Source: Lingula anatina (taxonomy: Eukaryota > Brachiopoda > Lingulata > Lingulida > Lingulidae). Taken from it: 64,000 nucleotides of DNA. A program made the translations under genes and the position numbers. Location of the stretch: NCBI RefSeq assembly GCF_001039355.2, contig NW_019775389.1:66591-130590 (forward strand), read 5' to 3'. The notes below the pieces were generated by a model that was not told the origin of the DNA, ran no database searches, and saw only the letters and a program-made list of their open reading frames with translations. Position 1 is the stretch's first letter. Every line of letters starts with the position of its first letter. Positions 51,691 to 63,562 of the stretch are shown here, piece after piece.

Positions 51691-51727
51691 AGTCGTATAA
51701 TAAGAGCACTAAGGCGGAAAATGTCAA
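51653..51727 (-). promoter_or_regulatory. conserved core promoter of gene alpha
   Basis: On the minus strand: ATTGACATTTTCCGCC, then AGTGCTCTTATTATACG, then CTGGCAACTTGGAAATC. Gene beta has the same order with few changes. A TATA-like TTATACG lies about 20-25 bases before the likely transcription start. Conservation contrasts with the unrelated sequence further upstream, so it is probably functional. Confidence 0.6.
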
Positions 51728-52463
51728 TCTATAAACAAGGAATGGTATCCATTTTTTGTTTGAGAGTTTGTACCTATGCATTAACCCTCATCGACCCAAT
51801 CCCAAAGTGAAAGGTGGAAACAAAAAAGATCCTGAGAACAGTCTCACAGGCTTCATGTGTGTCACTCTCTTCCGGGCAATAATGGAACTTGATATCTGCA
51901 TTGATGTGTGAATGCAGATAAATACTTCCCTCGTCACAACGATGGCAATTTAGGCAGTTTAATCACATCACGAAAATGCACTATGACCGCTCAGTAGCAT
52001 TTCACCCAAGTGTAAAGCATATTTGTAGTAGAGATGAAGAAGAATATGCTGAATTTCTACTTCTTTTTTAACATTTCACAGCGTAACTTTCAGAAAACAA
52101 TCGATAATCTAGTACCACCCTTCGTAATTATGCTAAATGAACTACTGTATCATATTTACTACAGTGAAACAGAAAATTATGCTTAACTATACAGGAAATT
52201 ACGACGTAGCACTGGCTAGTTCACTTTCTTTCAAAATCTCCGCGCTTTATAAACTTAGTAACTTAGGTGGGGTGCTAGCGTAAGAGATTTACTGTGAGAG
52301 TAACTATACATGTAGCCACATTATATATCTGTCTCATTGAGTGTTGCTCACAGCTAAAAAACGACAGCACGATATTTTTAATATTCCTGTTTAATACACA
52401 TCTCAGGGATTGTCGCCTGGAAGGACAGTGAAGCACGTAATACTATAATGTCTCAAAAAAATA

Positions 52464-52464
52464 A

Positions 52465-52495
<31 letters not shown>

Positions 52496-52497
52496 AA
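52464..52497. repeat. (AAAT)n microsatellite
   Basis: About eight AAAT units upstream of gene alpha. Confidence 0.95.
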
Positions 52498-53066
52498 GAA
52501 AAAATGAAAAGAAAAAGAACGTCTTAAGACAAGGTGCACAGAGCTGAACAGAAGTGCCAACAACTTGGGTCTTACTTTTTTTTTCTTTCCCTTTATTGGA
52601 AATATGTAATGAAACGATTGATTTTAGTATAACATATTTAGGCCTTTGTCTCTGCCCTTGTAAAGCCGCAAATGTTTTACGGAAACGGGCAGAGAGCGGA
52701 GAGATAATTATATTTCCGTAAGAATCAAATACGCAATGTTTTTAGTGTGTTGGAATTTATTCTACGAGCCTACCGTCGATACCTTTGCCTTGGTATTTTT
52801 GGATGTTTTAAACCATATAAGAATTAACCAAGTTAGAGCTGAAAACTTTATTTTCAAATAAGGAAACAACATTTGTCTGTTTCAGTGCATTACACACTTT
52901 GCTAAATTTAATAAAGGTCATGCCCTGTTCATGTAGGGATAAAAACTTTTTAAGATATGAAAATCACATAATTAAGGCACAAAAACTAAATATTCAAACA
53001 AAATAAAGGTCTCACTCATAGTGAAACATATGGAACTAATGAAAAAAAAAGAAAATTTATATTAAC

Positions 53067-53606
53067 TAAAGCCTAGACTACATTTGCGACGGGCGCCGCA
53101 CGATGGTTTGGTTAACGATTTTCTGTTCCTTTTTTTATGACACCGTAAGTATGCAGTGTCAGTGGAGTTACTGTACGCCTTCCGTGCAGATCGATAAGCT
53201 GTTGGTGCAGGTACGTACACTTCTTTGAATAAGAAAACAAACAACTTCGAATTCATGCAATTGAATTACACTACTTTTAAAACATCTTTACTATTATTAT
53301 GCCTCCTAAAATCACCAAAGGTGGAAGGGAAAGCGATCAACAACAGGTTCAGCCATTATCACGATCACCGCAAGTCCACCAAACAATGAGGGAACTGTGC
53401 AATGCCATCTACGATAACGCTACGCCCTACAGACTAACGGTTTTCAAAATTAGCCAAAAGCTTAAGCTTGACAAAATCATATGCGGGGGCCGCGAATCTG
53501 TACGGACTTGCATGACCACAACCTGCCTCCGCCGGACCCCGCACGAAAAAGAAACATTACAGGAGGAGTGCAAGGACATCTTTAGGCAAATGTAATCTAG
53601 GCTTTA
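53067..53606 (+). mobile_element. 540-base element with terminal inverted repeats
   Basis: TAAAGCCTAGACTACATTTG at the left and CAAATGTAATCTAGGCTTTA at the right are inverted copies with one mismatch. Inside is an open frame of 98 codons (53299-53595, beginning MPPKITKGGRESD and ending just inside the right terminus). It is rich in Arg, Lys and Thr and matches no family I recognise. A non-autonomous DNA transposon is most likely, and the frame may be fortuitous or a remnant of the parent transposase. Confidence 0.72.
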
Positions 53607-53887
53607 ATTTTGAAAGTCGCCATCTGACGCTCCCTGCGGCACAGTATTTACAGCAAAATGTACGCTAACATTTCAAGATAAATATGCACGACATATAAGT
53701 TTTAGTAGTTTAAGGCATTATCATTACACATCTGTCACATATACTATTAACGCCAGCGCACACTATACACATTCAATAAAAAGGAGAACATCCAGACCCT
53801 TAATGGTGGTCATTTAATTAGCTTACATCATGTGTTTAAACGTGTGGTAGGAGTACAGGCATAAAGGCTTCGTTCACATGCAATGTC

Positions 53888-53888
53888 N
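53888..53888. other. single n, probable contig join
   Basis: It sits in the 3' flank of gene beta. No repeated block is visible on either side. Confidence 0.4.
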
Positions 53889-54054
53889 CTATCTTCTATT
53901 CGCGGTATGTCATTAGATCACGGTCTGTGCACTGAATATCCCGCAGCGTAATTACTGGCAGCGCGAGCCAGTTACTATAAGTTACCATAAGTATATAAGT
54001 GTTTATAAAGACTCAAAATGTTGGTCAGTAAGTGTTCAGCAAATCCTAAGCTAC

Positions 54055-57000
54055 TTAAGCTTCGGCGTGAACTTCCTCCACTATGATGGTCATCCTGGTC
54101 ATCCAGCCGGTATAGGTGCTGTGAAGCCCGTGGCCAGAATTACATTGACCAATGCTGAATGTGACCAGCACGCTTCCTGCGTTCAGGCCCTTGCACATTC
54201 CGCTTACTGTAAGAAATAAAACATTCATGAAATCTAATAGCGATATAGTATAAAATTTTCCATTTTTGGACTTGAACGTAAATGTGGATTGCATAGACAT
54301 TTAGGCACACAACGTACCATATACAAAAACACCAACAATAAATACTTGTAAATAGATAAATAAGTACGACAACCCACGGAAGATGGTTGGAGCACAAGTT
54401 CTTTTTAAACTTCCGGTGCTTGTTTTGCGCAAGTCCATTTACCGCATTCTCTACATGCAGTCATTTACCTGATGTCGGGACCCTTTTGTCCAATTCAGCA
54501 TAATCGCTGCTGTTTTCGTACCACTCTCCTTCAATTGTGGCAGGGTTGGAGCACAAGTTATTGTTAAACTTGAAGAACCACCGTGCACAGTGCCCGCGAG
54601 ACCTATAGAAAAAAAAAACGTAAATTACTGGTAAACGAAAAAAAAAAAAAACGAAAGTAAAACGAAAATTAATATTTTGACTTAACATATCGCCATTAAT
54701 TCTGCTGCCATTTATAATGAATACTAGAGATGGGTCACAATCGTACGATTATGGACCATATTGATAGGACAAAATGGTGAATGCATGATTACCCACATCC
54801 TTCCAAAGGAGGAGAGGAGACACAAGCTGAGGACAACAGGTGCTTGCATGCACTCACTTTTAAGTCTTTTTGTAAATACTTTTTGTAAAAACTGGGAGAT
54901 GGTTGGCGGATTGGGTTTTTAATAATCAGCTCCTCCTTTCTTTATACATGTATCCAAGAGCCTAGAAGCATATTCTGCGATATATGCATGTTCTTCTGAT
55001 ATTACTAATGAAATGATACACAGACGAGAATAATGAATAATAATAATGAATAATAATCTGTATCAGCATGTTGGGAAAAATGCCTTGGGTGCTGGCTACA
55101 GGCATTTCCCCCCAAATTAGGGTTTAGCTTATAGTGGGAAAAACGCTACAGACAGATTTTGGAGGATGAGGGAGTATGGATTCTATTGACTCTAAGTCCC
55201 CAGAAAGTTCAATTCTCATTTCTTGTCTTGTGCAGGAATGTAATCTGCTCCAAATGTGGTATGGTACTAATTTTGACGCTGAGTGAAGACTAAAATCTAC
55301 TGGGCTGGAAAAAGGGTAAAGGCTAAAATACCACATGCATATTTCAAATATTTATTCTTTTAAAAATATCTGATATAGGAGCTATTGTCCCACCCCCACC
55401 CCCACTCAGACACTGGATTTGAATTTATTTCAAAATGCACGTGTATACTTATTACTCACGTTGCAGGTCGAATCACGCCGTTAAAGGTTACGCGAAGGAT
55501 GGTACTGCTACTCATCTTGATGTAGTTGAACCTCTGAAAAAATTTCAAAGGATTTTATTATTTTCACTTCAGATACCGCTGGTTTCGATCCCACAGTTGT
55601 GTAGTCTTCTCCGAGAAACGAGAAACAAGAAATAATTCTAAAATAAATCATAGAATGCTGCACATTCAGACAAATATGACGCATATATGTATAAACCCGA
55701 CAATAACCGAATACAAAATGAGGGTTTAACTTTAAAAGGAAAAAAAGCTCTATGTTTATATATATACCATGCCTATGAGATGAAAACTATAAACTTCTTA
55801 AATAAACAACATGCTTCGAAGTACACGAATTCCATTGAGATGCGAAGCAAAAATAAACAAACAGAAACGCACCTTAATTTCTGCGTTGTTGTCGGTGCTG
55901 TCCACGGCATACCAGTTCCAATGATGTACGTTAAACACAGAGTTGGTCAGCTTATACCCTTCGTTCAGTATCACTGTAATATACGGAAACATTGTGATTG
56001 TCATGCGTCTTTTTTATATATGATAATACTATTTTTGACAAGCTGCATAATTACTGTTGTGACTAAATCAGCTCTAACAAATAAAATACCATTGGAAAAT
56101 TATCAAGCCCTGAAACCAGCGGGAGTATGACGCATATTCAAGCGATATATCATTGCTGTATTATTGAAAGCAATTAAAATTATATATCTATCATAACAAA
56201 ATAAGTTTTTTAAAAATTAAAGCAACCAAAAAGTTGGATGTTTTCAATTATGTGAGTTCAAATAAAAGAAATAATCTTAAAAGCTAAAATCTCCAACTTG
56301 CAGTCCTACCTTAAGAACATTTATATGATTGGATAGATCGTCTGCAATGTTATTATACAAATACAAGTATTAACAACTGTAATACATTTACAAACCTTGA
56401 TTTTCCCCTCTTCCTAATCGGACTTCTTCCACTATGATGCGGGAAACAGTGTTAGAAAACCCAGTGTACGCATTATGGTGTGAGAAGGAGCTGGTAGGAC
56501 AGGCTCCAACATTGAACTGAATAGTGTACGGTCCTTTCCCCAAACCCTCGCATATACCTTCAACTGAAATACACATTTTTTAAAAATATTTATATATTGA
56601 AATATAGTGGAGTCAAAGGGACCGGTCTCACAAAACGAACTTAATTTTTTTTTTTTTTTTTTTTGAAAATCGGAATACATGTTATTATTTTATTAATTTT
56701 CATCTTATAATATCAATTATCGTTCATGTTATCGCCCTTATAGGCAGCGACTATTTTAGTTTCAGGCATTACAGAGCTTGCCCATTTAAACTTACTTGTT
56801 CGAAACATATACTGTGGGGACGCGTCGTTACCGTGCAGGAACCCCACTGCACCATCGAGTGGGAAGGGAGAGGTGCACTCCACTCCATTGAAAGTAAAGA
56901 ACCACCGGCGGCAATAATTTCCCTGATAGCCTCTCAGTACCCCAAACCACTTTACCCGGAGTGCGCTGTCTGAGGCGACTTTCTCGTAGGAAACATCCTA

Positions 57001-60000
57001 GAAAAGTTAAATTGATTTTAATATTTGTTGAAATAGATGTAACAGTTTGGTAATGTTAATTTGTAGTTCACAGCCAATGGCGACAGCGTAGAATGAAGAA
57101 GATGTGAGATTGACTCCAAACGTGTCTTTGAGTACACGTGTACTAAAAAAATAATTTTGTCGAGTCGTATGTTTTTGAGCGTGTCTTTGCTGGTGCCTTT
57201 GTAGTGATGTACATGAGCGCGCGTCTGTCTGTGGGTATCATAAAAAACGACGAATATTCTTAATTTTTGTATGCTCTGAAGGGTGTGTTTGTTGATGCCT
57301 TGAAAATGGGTAATGGAAATGTGTGTATGTAAGAGAGAGAGAGAGAGAGGGGGGCACTTACCAATCCAGGAATAACGCCATTATCCTGCTCATGCGTGAA
57401 ACTCGGGAACACGTATTGTTTGACGTTGTACAGACTTAGAAGTGCGCAGGGAGCTAAAATGATTACGCAAACCTCTTTTACAGAAATATATCACTTCTAA
57501 CTTAACAGAAATCTATATTTAAGCTCTACCCAGTAAACAATGTGCTACATTAAGTTCATTGTTATCAGAAAAATTGTTTCTGTTTTGCTTATAGTAGGAC
57601 ATACATGTCTCGGTAGGATTTGGGAAATGGTGTACTTGCATTAACATAGCCATACACGCATGTTTAATAATTATGCCAGATGAAGTGTCCCAAAAGACCT
57701 TACAAAAAGAGGGCGAGATAAAATCCTAAGAATTAATAAGATTAAAATTACCTTGGACGGGTCTTGTGTCGACCTCCTCCACTAAAATCCTATTGGCTGT
57801 GTCCCAACCAATGTGCGCACCGCTAACACTATAACCCGGTACGTTTCCTGTGTATATTCCAATGTTTATACTTCCGGCCGCCAAACCCTCGCAGATCCCT
57901 TCAACTAGAATGGTTGATAATCATGCAGTGAATATTCATATCTTTTCCGATGGTGACAATGGTTTATCTCATTTCAATTACATATCTGTTTTTTCATGTA
58001 TTTAGTTACTCATTTACTCATCTATTTATTTAGGCATGGCATATTTTATGTTATTCTTCACACATTTCAGCTTTTAATACAAAAGCCAGTAGTGACAGCT
58101 ACTCTATACAGTAACGTTTTTTTCCCGTTTCTGTGTGTGTAATGAAGGAACCAACAATTTGCTGTACTAATAGAGCAATTGTACTTACATTCATCATGTT
58201 TCAGTTCATCCCTGCGGTTGCCGTCGTTTTTGCCAACGTATTCAATGGTAGCCGGGTTTGAGCATTCTTGCCCGTTGAACTTAACGTAAAATCGGGCTGC
58301 ATGATTGTTAACGCCCGAACTAACCCGCAAGTTGCCTGCAAATCGCACACGGAGTCCGGTAAAGTCGTATAGCTTTGTGTATGTGACCCCCTGAAAGACA
58401 AAGAGGAAGAAATTGAGGCGGTATATACCTATAGCCTACCTATAAAACTTAGCTAGCGATTGATATCCATTGTAACGTATTTTATCAATTTTATTATTTA
58501 TAATCAAAATTATGAATCTCTTGATTTGTAAAGAAAACGTGTTATTTAAAAAGCACGTACGGAAGCTTTTAATGACTTCGTTGGCAACGAATTTAGATTG
58601 GAGGACCATGGGCTTTTTAGATAGATATACGTACGTGTGCGTGCGCGCTCGCGCGTGTGTGTTTGTGTGTTCACTCACACAACCTTGGTTTATCTTTTAT
58701 TTTTATTTCGAGTGAAAAGAAAAACTCATTCTGAGCTTTTTGTTCAGCACACGTGCGCGCTAGTGAGTGGCATAAAATGACCTGACAAAGTTTTTTTGAC
58801 TTTGTTGGTTTATTAGTTACTAAGCTAACTCGAAAATTAATGGACGGATTTTGGTAAATCAATGTCGTAAGGTCGAAAATAGCTGACGTATAATCAGTTA
58901 GATTGCAGTGATCATCGATTGACCGATCAATTAGTAATGGGCATTGATCTTTACTCTCTATGTGTGCCTTACTACTATATTGTTGGGGGGGAGGGGGAGG
59001 CGGGGGTCAAATTCACATCGAAAATCGGTATTTATCTGTTGTCTGTACATGTATCTGATTGAACACCGCTTTCACTCACCCAGCTTTCCCCGCTTGATCT
59101 GCCATCTGCATATCTGCGAGTGTACTGCCTTAGATTGGTGACCCCCAAGTTATCGCAGCCTCCTAAGATATAATAATAATAATAATATATGATTTCGTAA
59201 TCATACATATCATACATTTGGAAGATATCTACACAAACTTATAAATGTGTCGTAATGCGATTATTTCAGGTATAGCCAAGTGGAAGTGAAAACAAACAAC
59301 AAAGGTGTGGAGATCAATTCTGACTAAAGAGGGAGTTCTTGAGATCGCCAAAGTCATAACTTGGTCAGTGGGGTCAGTTAATTAGGCATCCTATAATAAC
59401 CGAGGCGGTTACTCTCCGACAGTAGGTCAGACTGACCAGCGGACTTGACCGCAAAGATTTACATAACAGAAATTTATTCGATATACATGTATTTTGTCTC
59501 CACTGCTTTTTAGCACTTTTTTTAATTCAAACTACATGTATTTGCAAATTCACTTATGCACTGTAAGAAGATGCAATATATTTATTTAGGGCCCCTTTAC
59601 ACTGGACGGCGTCCTTTCTGCGTCCCTTCTGCGTTCAAAAATGTGGTCAGGACGCTCAACGGTCGCCAAAGAAATTAAATCGTGTCTCGGTGTAAAGGCG
59701 TCTGCGTCCCTTGTGCGTCCTTTGAACGACCGAATCTTGATTTTACCTGTAAAACTGCGAGCAACCTGCCTGCCTCCACTGTACGTCCCCTGTGCAAACC
59801 AAGGCGTCCATTGCGATGTTTGAGCGACCTTTGACCATTCTTGCTGCGTTCTCTGTACCTTCATCGGCGATCAGTGGCGTCTATTTTACGATCATTCTGC
59901 ATCCTGCTTGACCGATGAGCGTTGTTTGGGCGTTCATCTCTATATATTCTAACTCATATTTTTTCATCGGTTCTAACCAGGCCTTCCAATTAAGCACATT

Positions 60001-62801
60001 TCCAGCACACAAAACAAATAAATGGTAATAAACGCTTTAAACTATAGTGATGCAAGATCTGCATGGACTGACAATCAGCCAGATGCTCATTGTTATCCTT
60101 ATAAGAAGGATGGACAGGCGCCGAAACGAGAAAGTGTGACTGACACAACATAGAATATTTGAATCCGTTTTCAAATGACGCGTTCTGCAAAAAGTTCTGA
60201 CAATTAATGCATCGTGTAAAAAAGGCAAAATATTCGTTTTATAATAACCTCAAAAAAATTGATCGTTTCTTGAATTTTAGGGGAAAAACAATCGGAGGCT
60301 GATATAAGACAACTGTTGCCCTTAGAATTCCTGTCTGGTGAAAAATACCTCAGCACGGCCCCGTTTGAGAGTGAAAAAAATAATGTTCTACGTGCCGAAC
60401 ACTGGACGATCTTTGAGTTTTCATTCTGCAACCAAAGCGATGCTTGTGCCTCCTCTCTGCGACCACGGCGATGCTTTTGCGTCCTTTCTGCGTCCATTGA
60501 GCGACCATCCTCCATCGCGTTCTCTCTACGGTTGTTTTGAACATGCTCAAAACTTCGCTGCGTCCATGGCGTCCTCGGCGATGCTTGAACGTTCTTTGTG
60601 CAACCTTGGCGATCACTGTGCGTTCTTTGAGCGTCCAACGGCGTCCTGGCCAGTTTCATGTTCGCACAAAGGACGCAGAAAGGACGCCGTCCAGTGTAAA
60701 GGGGGTTTTACATCAGCTGGATGACTGACACTTTTTTTTTAAATCTATCACTTCATCATCTCTTCTCTTGTTTTTATAAGTCTATCGGTACCTACGTGTG
60801 GTATTGTCCAGGTAGACTGTACATTTGTTGCTGTTGGCAGAGTACTTGGCTGTTTGACATCTGTGGACATTGCGGTGACACTGACGTTGACAGTTACCAA
60901 AGCTTGTCGAATTCATCTGGGAATACAAAAAAATTAAGTAAAAGACCACGTGTAAATGTGTAAGCTTTTAGTTACATTCACCAAAACTGTTTAAAGCCAC
61001 ACGGACAAACAGACAGACACACAGACAGACGGACGGACGGATGGACAGACAGACAGTGAGATAACGAGGTCGGTGAGGGAGGCGGATGGCCTTAGATTTT
61101 GACCAACATGGGGTGATTAGCAGTGTATATGTTGCTGAATGACTCCCCTGAATATGAAGAAAGCTTCACGTGAAAAAGGTGAGATTTATTAGATGTGAAG
61201 TAGATGATGAGTTGAAATAACGACAATGATTCAAAGTTCCACTTACGAATATTCTACGTTGGGCAAATAGACTACGATGCATTTCAAGTTTAAAAAAACA
61301 AACAATGATATCAGACGGCTCAATTACTTTTTTAAAAAGACGAGTTATCTCTTGTCTCTTGGTTGCCTCAGAACAGCCCTCATTATGCTGCTTGTATTTA
61401 TATGCATGTATGTGTTTCAGCACCGTTGCATTATAAGTAAAAAATAATTTAGATCTTAGTGGAAAAAAACTGAATAAAAGATTAAGACCACAATTTATGG
61501 AGTAAATCTAAACCGAATATTAAGATATGCATTATAAGACTATAATTAATCTGACTTTCATGATGAAAGTGAAATGTAATATTAGTTGAAATACTATTAA
61601 AGTAAAATTGTTTTGGTGTCTTTTCTAGATATCAGTACTACATGTAGCTTCAGTTCTAATGGGCTAATAGGCAGCCGATTCTATAAAATCTCTCTACCTT
61701 CGTCTCCGGATGAAGGCACGTCAAACAATGTAAGAATACCTTATAAGCAGTGAAACGAAGAACGGTGGAAACATAAGATCAATAATCTAAATTTACCTAT
61801 TAATCAATTAAAAGGAGAAAGATGGAATTATTGATTCAATAACCTTATAATACCCAATAATCAATTAAAAGAATAAAGGTAGAAACAGCTAGTAGATCAA
61901 TAAACACCAATTGCAAACTTTTTTCTTTTGTTTCAGGAAGCTTTACAGCTCGAGGTGAACTATAGATTTATCATACAATTTTCCTCTTTGAACTGTCGAC
62001 ACCATGCCATCAGGCATCCACGGTTCTCTTTGGTTTAATTTGATATTCAGACAAACTACTAAATTACTATCGAGCGTATTAAACAAACAAGGTAAACGAC
62101 AAAAACTGCAGCTGATAAAAATATCGGAATTCAATATTAAACAAAAGCACAAGTGAAAAACATGCTGTTTTGTTTTTAAAAGCTTACCTGGTAACGAAAT
62201 GTTTAAGTCGCCAACGGTGAAAGAAATATATATATGTATAAAGAGAAAATTTTCAAAACCTGTTAACGTCAGGATCTTGGGTATATATGCTTATTTTAAG
62301 TTAATTCAGATATTCATACAAACTACTCTAATTACTATCGAGCGAATAAAAACCAACCACAAAAAAAGTTAATTAAAAGATAGGATTTCAATATCTTAAC
62401 AATTGCACAAGAAAAAAATGCTGTTTTGACGGAGAAGCTTATAGGTAGTAATGAAATATTTAAATTGCCAACGGTGGAAGTAATCAATATATACGATAAA
62501 TTAATGTAATTAGACAGGTCTAAAACTTTTTTTGCAGATGATAATGTGAAATTTATTGTCAAAAGCTATACATAGCGCTGCAATTGCGAGTCTCAACTCT
62601 TACCTGACAAACGACGTTATCTTCAGTGCCGGACGCAGAGCAGCTGTCATTGGTAAAGCCGGCCAGATCCACTGGCTCTGTAAACTTAGCAAACTCTTCC
62701 ATCTCGTGAGTTGTTGCATACTCGATGTTGGCGTGTGCCACCAAGGGAAGCAACAGTGCCAAGGAAATCTTTAGCACACTGGCCATGCTTCTTGTGTATT
62801 T
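54055..62801 (-). CDS. secreted PAN-like plus triple CTHRC1-like domain protein, gene beta
   Basis: Twelve coding exons: 62786-62604, 60916-60796, 59162-59080, 58390-58189, 57904-57752, 57453-57362, 56997-56796, 56563-56396, 55973-55873, 55533-55460, 54602-54469, 54206-54055. All GT-AG, all phases join, 554 residues. Residues 1-19 are a signal peptide (MASVLKISLALLLPLVAHA). Residues 50-105 are Cys-rich, PAN/Apple-like (GNCQRQCHRNVHRC...NKCTVYL). Domain 1 is exons 3-5 (FYVKFNGQEC; EGICEGLAAG; GWDTANRILVEEV). Domain 2 is exons 6-8 (CRRWFFTFNGVEC; VGACPTSSFS; VSRIIVEEV). Domain 3 is exons 9-12 (CARWFFKFNNNLC; IGQC; TGWMTRMTIIVEEV). Each matches the CTHRC1 C-terminal domain (RWYFTFNGAEC; VEGLCEG; VGTC; SRIIIEEL). 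There is no collagen stretch and no membrane anchor. Exon lengths equal those of gene alpha except exon 3 (83 against 86). Confidence 0.86.
56644..56664. repeat. poly(T) run
   Basis: About 20 T bases in the intron between exons 7 and 8 of gene beta. Confidence 0.9.
59592..60704. mobile_element. 1.1-kb DNA transposon with 34-base perfect terminal inverted repeats
   Basis: 59592-59625 begins CCCCTTTACACTGGACGGCG and is the exact reverse complement of 60671-60704, which ends CGTCCAGTGTAAAGGGG. The interior has many short degenerate units of the type GCGTCC, GAGCGACC and GGCGATGCTT on both flanks of a unique centre (about 59930-60350). Frames through it are low-complexity products of these units, not a transposase, so the element is non-autonomous. 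It sits in the intron between exons 2 and 3 of gene beta and is absent from the matching intron of alpha. No target-site duplication is obvious. Confidence 0.85.
61001..61057. repeat. (ACAG)n/(ACGG)n microsatellite
   Basis: Tandem ACAGAC and GGAC units in the first coding intron of gene beta. Confidence 0.9.
61058..62603. other. remainder of the intron between exons 1 and 2 of gene beta
   Basis: Parts of 61490-62560 resemble 50030-50760 in the same intron of gene alpha (for example the stretches around 61545 and 50160), which shows common descent. No exon or RNA gene is recognised. Confidence 0.5.
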
Positions 62802-63429
62802 CTGTAATTTAATAAAAACTTGCGATTAGATAACCTAATAAACTATAGGTAACGAGTTCCTTCATTTAAATTGATGTAAATAGGAAAAACAAAACAGTGA
62901 ATGAATAAATACATGTAAATGATTACATCGGTGACTGACTGGATTAATTAGTTAATTTAATTCATAAATTCAAAAATAAGTTAACAAAAGAGCTCATGAA
63001 CAAATAGATTATGTTAACACTGTATGTGAATTAATATTGATTACAAAAATAGTAAATGAATGGTGGGGGACATTATTCGATCTCTCGGTTATCAATTTCA
63101 TTTGTTCCTTTTCACCTTGAAATGAAGTGTAAATATTACACTACATTTTTTCTGCATATTGCACTGCTTTGATTTTTTATTTTTCTTGGTTGGCACCGGG
63201 TTAAAAGGATAAATACAGTTATCAGTCTATAATTTACGTACGTTGTGTGTCTAGATTTAATCAACCTACACTGAAAATAAAAATACAAAAAAAAAAACAA
63301 GATACATTTCACGTACACTCTATTAATAGGTAAATGAATAAATTAGTAGGTGAATTTAAACATGCATAGGTAAATAAATAAAAATTAAAATACAACATTT
63401 CAATACATTTGGGCTATATAGTCACTTAC

Positions 63430-63535
63430 CTTGATGTGCAAAAGGAATCCTTGTATTTTCGACCAAAGCTTCCACTCCCCGTACCGTGTGTGAGCTTGTT
63501 ATGCAAAGATTTCTAAGTCGCCAGGCATATAACAA
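63430..63535 (-). other. non-coding 5' exon of gene beta
   Basis: It ends in CAAG and the donor GTAAGTGAC, as in gene alpha. The acceptor that follows is at 62802, fifteen bases before the start codon. The transcription start is inferred. Confidence 0.6.
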
Positions 63536-63562
63536 GAGCACTTAGGTGGAAAATGTCAATTA
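63488..63562 (-). promoter_or_regulatory. conserved core promoter of gene beta
   Basis: On the minus strand: ATTGACATTTTCCACC, then AGTGCTCTTGTTATATG, then CTGGCGACTTAGAAATC. It is the same arrangement as upstream of gene alpha, with a TATA-like TTATATG. Confidence 0.6.

Larger units (their letters stand above)
50989..54054. other. 5' region of gene alpha and spacer to gene beta
   Basis: It contains the first intron, the non-coding 5' exon (from 51600) and promoter of gene alpha, an (AAAT)n tract (52464-52497), a 540-base inverted-repeat element (53067-53606) and a single n at 53888. 53690-53860 resembles the DNA downstream of gene alpha (39120-39260), so the 3' flanks were duplicated with the genes. 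No other gene is recognised. Confidence 0.6.

Noticed and set aside
55687-56130. 147-codon plus-strand frame
   Set aside because: It is the antisense shadow of exon 9 of gene beta plus intron sequence.
60204-60659. 151-codon minus-strand frame and overlapping frames on both strands
   Set aside because: They run through the repeated GCGTCC-type units of the transposon at 59592-60704, and frames are open on several strands at once, as expected from low-complexity repeats.
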